Under the pieces are notes generated by a model. That model had not been told where the DNA came from and made no database searches. It saw nothing but the letters and a program-made list of their open reading frames with translations. From assembly GCA_011388305.1 (NCBI GenBank), contig DSAF01000150.1:1-32013 (forward strand): 32,013 nucleotides of DNA, written 5' to 3'. Shown piece after piece: positions 26,599-32,013 of the stretch (position 1 is the stretch's first letter; every line of letters begins with the position of its first letter). The DNA is from Candidatus Zixiibacteriota bacterium. Lineage in GTDB: Bacteria; UBP14; UBA6098. A program made the position numbers and the translations under genes.

Positions 26599-26627
26599 AT
26601 TATATCAAAGGCAAGGTAAATTAGCAA
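26599..26627 (-). promoter_or_regulatory. Promoter of the 25499..26545 gene
   Basis: Minus strand TTGCTA-N17-TATAAT. Confidence 0.6.
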
Positions 26628-26702
26628 GGTGTTTCTCGTTACAAACCTGATTATTTCTTCTAACTCATTTCACCGCTTGTCGATGCAGTAGTGTCATAAC
26701 GC

Positions 26703-29450
26703 CTAAAAATCCCAGCCGAAGAAGATGTCGTAATAGGGCCTCTGGAAGCCCGTGTGGAAATCTGTTTTCCATGCGACATCGAAGCGCAGGCAGGTGATAT
26801 TGCCGAGGTTCATCCGAAGGCCTACGCCGGTGCTCCCGAGGAGCGGTTTACGCTCGTCCTCCCATGCCTGCCCGACATCGGCGAAAACGGCACCGTTAAT
26901 CCCCCGAAGGTTGATGTCCGCGAAGGGAAAGCGCATGCGGAGATGATCGAGAACCGGAAACCTCAGTTCAGTGCTCGCGAACACGAGGTTTCGCCCGTAG
27001 AAGCTGTAAAACGGAAAGCCGCGGAAGTCCCACGTGCCGCCCATCCAGAAGCGTTGCGGGTCGGAGCCGTCAGATGTTCTCCCGACGAGGCGCGTCGCGA
27101 GGCTCGAGCGCCTCGACAGGCGGAGATAATACCGCAAATCCGCGCTGGCAAGCCGGCTGGTGAACTCGCCATCGTTGAGGCGGACTCTTCCGCCGATTGT
27201 AGTGTTCGCGCGGAAACCCTCGATTGGGCCGGTGCGCCCCCAATGGGCGTTATCGCGGACGAGCGAGAGATTGAGCGAGGCGTATCCGCCCTCGCGGTCG
27301 GGCGAGATGTGCGCGAAAAAGGTTTTCTTCGAGTATTCGAGGTATCCCGTCGCATCGATGCGCATGAACCGGCTGAACGGATACGACAGCGACCCTATGA
27401 ATCCGGCGTTTCTCACCGAGAAGCCCCAATCATAGATGTTGAAGCCCTCGTTGTATAGATGATACGCCCCAGCCCCCCAAACCGGCCGGTCAGAGGCGTC
27501 ATAATAGACGGCAATCATGTTGAAATTATTGAGGAAATCTTTAAGGGTGCGCCCCTCGTCATAGACCATGAAGTAAATCTGCCTATCGCCGAGCATGTCC
27601 GAGAACAAGCCCTCGATTCCGCCGCTGGACTGCATGGCCGTGCTCGTCGATATCGTCCCCTGCGCGATGTCGAACGAGAATTTGGTGTCGTATCCGATTT
27701 TCTCGCGGGCGGTGGCTTTGGTGAGTTGGCGCGGTTTCCAGCGCTCGCTCCAAGGCTCCCAGCTGACCTCAATTGTCTCATAAACCGTGTCGGCGGGGAG
27801 CGCAATGATCTGGTAGGAGTTCTTCGTATAGACCGTCGCGAGGACGCTGTCTCCGCGCCACTGCGTTGGCTCGAAGAGGCCTGTGAGGATGTTCGTCCGG
27901 CGATGCGCTATCATTGAGTCCGGCAGAAATTCCCAGATATTCTGTATTTCTTCATGATGGCTCGAAGTCAGCAGAATCGTCCCGCCATCCGTAGCAGAAG
28001 CCTGCGAAGCTCTTCCGGTAAAACCTTCGAGGAACTCTATCTCCCCGCCATTGAGCGGAATACGACAGATCGACTTTTCACCAATCTCATTCCGGTCGCT
28101 GTCGAAAAGGATGTAATCGCCCAAAAAGGCCGGGCTGAAGTCGCCGTAAATGTCCTTCGTGAGGCGAACAAGTGAGTCTTCCTCGACAAAGTAGATGAAG
28201 ATGTCCGCGAAGCCTTCGAGGTCGGTGCCGGAGAATGCCACGCGATGGCCGGTCTCGTCGATCTTCGGGCTTGCAATTCCGGGGATGGAGTCGAAGCGCC
28301 GCCGGTGGAGAATCTCGCCGGTCTGGAGATCGACGAAGGTGAGGACATCGCTCCCCTGCGCCTTGACGCTTATCGCCAGAACGCCGTTTTTCGAGGCCGA
28401 AAACGAGTTATTGAAGAGGCGCATGTCCTCGACTTTCTCGCTGAAACCCCCGCGCACGACGCGCTCCCAGCCCGCGCCGCAGTTGCGATAAACCGCCGAA
28501 TAGTTCATCCGCGTGGACTGGATGAGCATGCACGGCAATGTGTCGTTCTCTGGCACGAACATGATTGGCGAGAGGTTCATGCCGTCGGCGCGGGATGTCA
28601 CCATGCGTCCGGCCTGATGCGGAAGGTCGCCCTCGGTTATCATCGGCCAATATCGTTCTTGAGTAGCATCCATCCAGCGGCGTCCGGCCTCCTCGATGCT
28701 AATGCCGAAGTGGGCCTCGAACAGGTCATCGAAGTATTTGAAGTCGTGTATATCGTTAATCACCAAAGGGATGCGGCGAGCGCCGTATTCGCGCGCGAGC
28801 CAGTCGAGGAAGCTCTGCCCCTGTTTATACATGAGAAATGTGCCGGAAATCGAATAGATATATTCCAGCGGCACAAGCGTTTGCTCCAGCGCGCCGGAGC
28901 GGATGACCATGTCCATCTCCGGCGATGTGCCCTCGGAGAGGTGCTCGGCCAAGCCCTCCTCAAACCACAGCGGCAGAAAGTTCAGGAAAAAAAGCTCGTG
29001 CGCATCGTGGACGAAGGTGTTCTTGTGGAGGATGAACGCGTGCACAAGCTCGTGCTTGAGCGTGTGGCGGAAATCGGCGTAGTCGCCGTTGAACGGCAGG
29101 ACGACGCGCCCCTTGAAATACTCGGTGAAACCGCCCAGGCCCTCGGGAAGTATCCACGGGATTACGTTCGTCTCCTGAAAGAGATTCGGCGTGGGATAGA
29201 CGATGACCGGCACCCGCACCCTCGGCACGAAGCGGAAACTCGCGACATGGTCTTTCCAAAACGACTCGACCTCGTATGCTGTGATGCGCGCAAGCTCCTC
29301 CTCCGCGCCGAAGAAGTAAATGTCGAAGTGCTCGGTGCGGAGCCTCTGCCAATCGTAGTCTTTGTATTGGATTTTGTTTTTGCCAAAATAATACTGTCCC
29401 ATGGCCGAAATCGACAACAGGAGCAGGCCGTATATCGCGAGACGTCTCAT
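26703..29450 (-). CDS. Tripartite outer-membrane protein: gluzincin (peptidase MA-like) + TolB-like beta-propeller + BamA/surface-antigen-like barrel
   Basis: ATG at 29450 (MRRLAIYGLLLLSISAMGQYYFGKNKIQYKDYDWQRLRTEHFDIYFF). HELVHAF plus downstream WFEEGLAEHLSEG; PKIDETGHRVAFSGTDLEGFADIFIY and related repeats; C-term GGTWDFRGFPFYSFYGRNLVFASTELRFPV...FFGWDF. The N-terminal part of the 1166-aa ORF above 29450 is antisense to the antiporter and rejected. Confidence 0.85.
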   Translation of the reverse strand: MRRLAIYGLLLLSISAMGQYYFGKNKIQYKDYDWQRLRTEHFDIYFFGAEEELARITAYEVESFWKDHVASFRFVPRVRVPVIVYPTPNLFQETNVIPWILPEGLGGFTEYFKGRVVLPFNGDYADFRHTLKHELVHAFILHKNTFVHDAHELFFLNFLPLWFEEGLAEHLSEGTSPEMDMVIRSGALEQTLVPLEYIYSISGTFLMYKQGQSFLDWLAREYGARRIPLVINDIHDFKYFDDLFEAHFGISIEEAGRRWMDATQERYWPMITEGDLPHQAGRMVTSRADGMNLSPIMFVPENDTLPCMLIQSTRMNYSAVYRNCGAGWERVVRGGFSEKVEDMRLFNNSFSASKNGVLAISVKAQGSDVLTFVDLQTGEILHRRRFDSIPGIASPKIDETGHRVAFSGTDLEGFADIFIYFVEEDSLVRLTKDIYGDFSPAFLGDYILFDSDRNEIGEKSICRIPLNGGEIEFLEGFTGRASQASATDGGTILLTSSHHEEIQNIWEFLPDSMIAHRRTNILTGLFEPTQWRGDSVLATVYTKNSYQIIALPADTVYETIEVSWEPWSERWKPRQLTKATAREKIGYDTKFSFDIAQGTISTSTAMQSSGGIEGLFSDMLGDRQIYFMVYDEGRTLKDFLNNFNMIAVYYDASDRPVWGAGAYHLYNEGFNIYDWGFSVRNAGFIGSLSYPFSRFMRIDATGYLEYSKKTFFAHISPDREGGYASLNLSLVRDNAHWGRTGPIEGFRANTTIGGRVRLNDGEFTSRLASADLRYYLRLSRRSSLATRLVGRTSDGSDPQRFWMGGTWDFRGFPFYSFYGRNLVFASTELRFPVLDHLRMRFPFADINLRGINGAVFADVGQAWEDERKPLLGSTGVGLRMNLGNITCLRFDVAWKTDFHTGFQRPYYDIFFGWDF

Positions 29451-29457
29451 GGGCAAT

Positions 29458-29485
29458 AGAATATTCAAATCTGCGCTTTTGTCAA
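29458..29485 (-). promoter_or_regulatory. Promoter of the tripartite OM protein gene, predicted +1 at or next to the ATG
   Basis: Minus strand TTGACA-N16-TATTCT-ATTGCCC-ATG. Confidence 0.55.
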
Positions 29486-29559
29486 TTTGATAACTCGCCC
29501 AAAATTCCCGATAACCTTTTCCCTTGAATTTCTCTTTTTTTCGATTACTATCTCCGCTC

Positions 29560-30807
29560 ATGAACAGTGTTATGGATATCCTAATCTCGCTTAGAGATTC
29601 GTTCAACTCCCACATCATTTTCGGCGTGGCGCTACTTCTTTTGGTGGGATATCTTTTCGGTAAGGTCGCCGAAAAACTGAGACTTCCAACAATCACCGGA
29701 TATCTTCTGGCGGGGCTTTTTCTGGGAGGCTCCTTCACCGGCATTATTAACCACGAGATGGGCAATACTCTCCGCGCAATAACCGAAATTGCGCTGGGGA
29801 TTATCGCTATTACGATAGGCAGTGAGTTTAGCGCGGACACAGTGCGCCGCCTCGGCATGAAGATTCTCGTTATTACCCTCGTCCAATTCATAACGACTTT
29901 CATAGTTGTCACAGTTTGTCTATATATCTTCAGATTGCCTTTGAGGTTCGCTCTCATTTTGGGCGCGATTGCCACGGCGACTGCCCCTGCGGCAACCGTA
30001 ATCATCATCCAAACTCTCCGCGCTAAAGGCGACTTCGTTAACACTCTATATGGCGTCGTTGCGTTGGACGATGCGTTTTGTGTTCTCCTTTTCGCGTGTA
30101 TTTTCGCATTCGCCGGCCCATTCTTTGGAATGAATATCGCTGAGCACAGCGGCATCCAGATGTTGTGGCACGCCATCTCGGAAATAGGCATTTCGATATT
30201 CATCGGCCTGATGGGCGGTGTCTTACTTCACCTCGTTATCGCGAGAAACACCAACCCAAAAGAGATTATGATTATCTCGCTGGGGTTCATTTCGCTAATC
30301 ACGACAGTGAGCATCTCGCTCAATGTGTCCTCCCTGCTGGCGAATATGGCCGCGGGCGCTGTTCTGATAAATACTTCCACGAAGAACATCAAAGTCTTCC
30401 GCAACATCGCGCCGCTTACGCCGCCTCTGTATGCGATGTTTTTCGCCATCGCGGGGACGGAACTGCAACTCGCTGTGCTCAAAACGGGGACAGTGCTTAT
30501 TTTGGGCACCGTCTATGTCGTTTCGAGGGCAATCGGCAAATACGGCGGCGCATGGCTCGGCGCGGGAATCGTGCGCACCGATCCCAAGACGCGGCGCTAT
30601 CTCGGCTTAACGCTTATTCCTCAGGCCGGTGTCGCCATCGGGCTGGTGCTGTTCATCCAAACAGCGCCGTTTGTCACTAACGCCACTGATTCTATCAAAG
30701 TCATTCTTGAACAGATGGTGAACATCGTGCTTTTCTCGGTTTTGGTCAACGAACTTATCGGCCCACCGCTGTCGAAGTTCGGGTTAATTCGAGGCGCAGA
30801 CCTTTAA
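29560..30807 (+). CDS. CPA2-family cation:proton antiporter (KefB/NapA-like membrane domain)
   Basis: Hydrophobic multi-TM protein; LLLVGYLFGKVAEKLRLPTITGYLLAGLFLGG; GAIATATAPAATVIIIQTLRAKGDFVNTLYGVVALDDAFCVLLFA. MNSVMD start chosen. Confidence 0.9.
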   Translation: MNSVMDILISLRDSFNSHIIFGVALLLLVGYLFGKVAEKLRLPTITGYLLAGLFLGGSFTGIINHEMGNTLRAITEIALGIIAITIGSEFSADTVRRLGMKILVITLVQFITTFIVVTVCLYIFRLPLRFALILGAIATATAPAATVIIIQTLRAKGDFVNTLYGVVALDDAFCVLLFACIFAFAGPFFGMNIAEHSGIQMLWHAISEIGISIFIGLMGGVLLHLVIARNTNPKEIMIISLGFISLITTVSISLNVSSLLANMAAGAVLINTSTKNIKVFRNIAPLTPPLYAMFFAIAGTELQLAVLKTGTVLILGTVYVVSRAIGKYGGAWLGAGIVRTDPKTRRYLGLTLIPQAGVAIGLVLFIQTAPFVTNATDSIKVILEQMVNIVLFSVLVNELIGPPLSKFGLIRGADL

Positions 30808-30819
30808 TATCGGAGAATC

Positions 30820-31641
30820 ATGGAATTATATAAGGTAATTCAGAAAGAGCTTTGCGTTGTCGATCTCCACTCACGGAAGAAAAAGCCGGCCATCGAGGAG
30901 CTGGCGTCAATTTTGAAGAGACATCCCTCAACTACGGAAATCTCCGAAGAAATTATCGCAAAAACGCTTTTAGCCAGAGAAGAACTTGGCTCGACCGGTT
31001 TCGGCGGGGGAATAGCCATCCCGCACTGCAAAATTCCCGGCATGGATAAGTTCGCCGTTTGTATCGCTATTTCCAAACGCGGCGTGAAGTTCGATGCAAT
31101 CGACGGACGCAAGGTGCACATATTCTGTTGCATCATCGGCCCGGAGAATGAGCCGGAAATGCACGTTAAGCTCCTCGCGGAAATCTCGCTTGTTCTTCGC
31201 GAGGAATCCGTTCGACGTGCGCTAGTGTCTGCCAAAACACCTATTGCGCTTTATGAGGAATTTCTCCGCCACGCCGCTCCGGAAGAAGCGCATCCTCAAA
31301 CTGCCAAACAGAAACTCCTCATGATGGTCGTCCAGAACGAGGAGCATCTCATCGAAATCACGGAGCTTCTTGTGGAGATGGGCATTATCGGCGCGACTTT
31401 CTCGTCCTCGGAGGGCATGTCCGATGTATTGACTCGCGTCCCGCTTTTCGCCGATTTCATTGACTTTCTCGGACGAAAGTCCCAATTCCATCGAACCGCC
31501 TGGATTCTCATTCCGGAAGACGAAATTGACATGTTCGTCGCCCGGGTCGAGGAAATTACCGGCGATATGGACAAACACACTGGTGTTATGGTGCTCGCGC
31601 TCGATGTAATGTTCATTAAAGGTTCAATGGAGTCGGTATAA
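30820..31641 (+). CDS. PTS EIIA (fructose/Ntr-type) domain fused to a PII-like C-terminal domain
   Basis: TLLAREELGSTGFGGGIAIPHCKIPGMDKFAVCIAIS = EIIA active-site His region; C-term QKLLMMVVQNEEHLIEITELLVEMGIIGATFSSSEGMSDVLTRVPLF...VARVEEITGDMDKHTGVMVLALDV resembles the PII-like superfamily. Confidence 0.85.
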   Translation: MELYKVIQKELCVVDLHSRKKKPAIEELASILKRHPSTTEISEEIIAKTLLAREELGSTGFGGGIAIPHCKIPGMDKFAVCIAISKRGVKFDAIDGRKVHIFCCIIGPENEPEMHVKLLAEISLVLREESVRRALVSAKTPIALYEEFLRHAAPEEAHPQTAKQKLLMMVVQNEEHLIEITELLVEMGIIGATFSSSEGMSDVLTRVPLFADFIDFLGRKSQFHRTAWILIPEDEIDMFVARVEEITGDMDKHTGVMVLALDVMFIKGSMESV

Positions 31642-31680
31642 CCGACGCGCCGCGCATACGAAAATTTTCTATCCGAAATC

Positions 31681-31709
31681 TTGCTTTTTTCGCCATTTTG
31701 GTGTATATT
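31681..31709 (+). promoter_or_regulatory. Probable promoter for the right-edge CDS
   Basis: TTGCTT-N17-TATATT. Confidence 0.55.
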
Positions 31710-31759
31710 GGTTTGTTTTGTGAATATTGTTGAAAGGTCGCTAATCCCGACAGTAATCC

Positions 31760-32013
31760 ATGATAAACCGAATCCTCGACTCCGAAAGCCTCTCGATAAC
31801 ACTCTGGAACCTTGAACTTGCAAGGCTCAGCGGCACAAAACCCGCCGCTAAGAGAATTGATGAGGCCATACGTTGGATTGTCAAGCGGCAGAAAGACCCC
31901 GGCCGATACGGCCTTATGTTCCCCGCGCCCACCGACGAGGATTACCGCTCGGCTATGCTCCCAACCGGCGAGAAACTTCACTCCAAAGCCGGCACCGCAC
32001 ATCTTCTGGGCGA
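31760..32013 (+). CDS. Hypothetical protein, truncated at window edge
   Basis: Open from ATG at 31760: MINRILDSESLSITLWNLELARLSGTKPAAKRIDEAIRWIVKRQKDPGRYGLMFPAPTDEDYRSAMLPTGEKLHSKAGTAHLLG, to edge; not in the ORF track because no stop is in the window. Confidence 0.7.
   Translation, partial: MINRILDSESLSITLWNLELARLSGTKPAAKRIDEAIRWIVKRQKDPGRYGLMFPAPTDEDYRSAMLPTGEKLHSKAGTAHLLG

Noticed and set aside
28245-29459. 404-aa plus-strand ORF
   Set aside because: Entirely antisense to the peptidase/TolB/BamA gene, whose translation has recognisable domains; composition-driven shadow ORF.
29451-30203. N-terminal 250 aa of the 26703..30203 minus ORF
   Set aside because: Antisense to the CPA2 antiporter; the signal peptide and promoter position support the start at 29450.
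1-32013. CRISPR arrays, phage or antiphage defence cluster, integrase/transposase genes, tRNA genes
   Set aside because: No regularly spaced direct repeats, recombinase/transposase motifs or cloverleaf candidates were found by reading; T9SS machinery itself is also absent from the window.

Overview
A 32 kb bacterial contig, probably from an FCB-type or candidate-phylum lineage (inferred from YPNPFN-type C-terminal sorting domains; not verified). Left to right it contains: two adjacent multi-domain secreted proteins on the minus strand, the first running off the left edge and absent from the ORF track; a secreted BNR-like protein; an ornithine-type class III aminotransferase; an Mrp/NBP35 ATPase; a minus-strand cluster rpsJ-rplC-rplD-rplW-rplB-rpsS-rplV-rpsC-rplP-rpmC that passes directly into acpP-fabF-rnc-hicB-like; a GAF-GAF-degenerate GGDEF / TPR lipoprotein / cysS operon; an outer-membrane barrel; a secreted protein whose sorting domain is interrupted by REP-like palindromes; a peptidase + TolB-like + BamA-like outer-membrane protein; a CPA2 antiporter followed by an EIIA-Ntr/PII-like protein; and a truncated hypothetical CDS at the right edge. 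No tRNA, rRNA, CRISPR array or transposase was recognised. Best leads: (1) a roughly 140-aa uncharacterised module present four times across the two neighbouring secreted proteins; (2) a GTAG-headed REP pair plus a third palindrome translated in frame inside a C-terminal sorting domain; (3) an attenuator-like leader on the S10 operon; (4) an S10 cluster that stops at rpmC; (5) an EIIA/PII-like fusion beside an antiporter; (6) a dispersed degenerate heptamer repeat in two intergenic regions.
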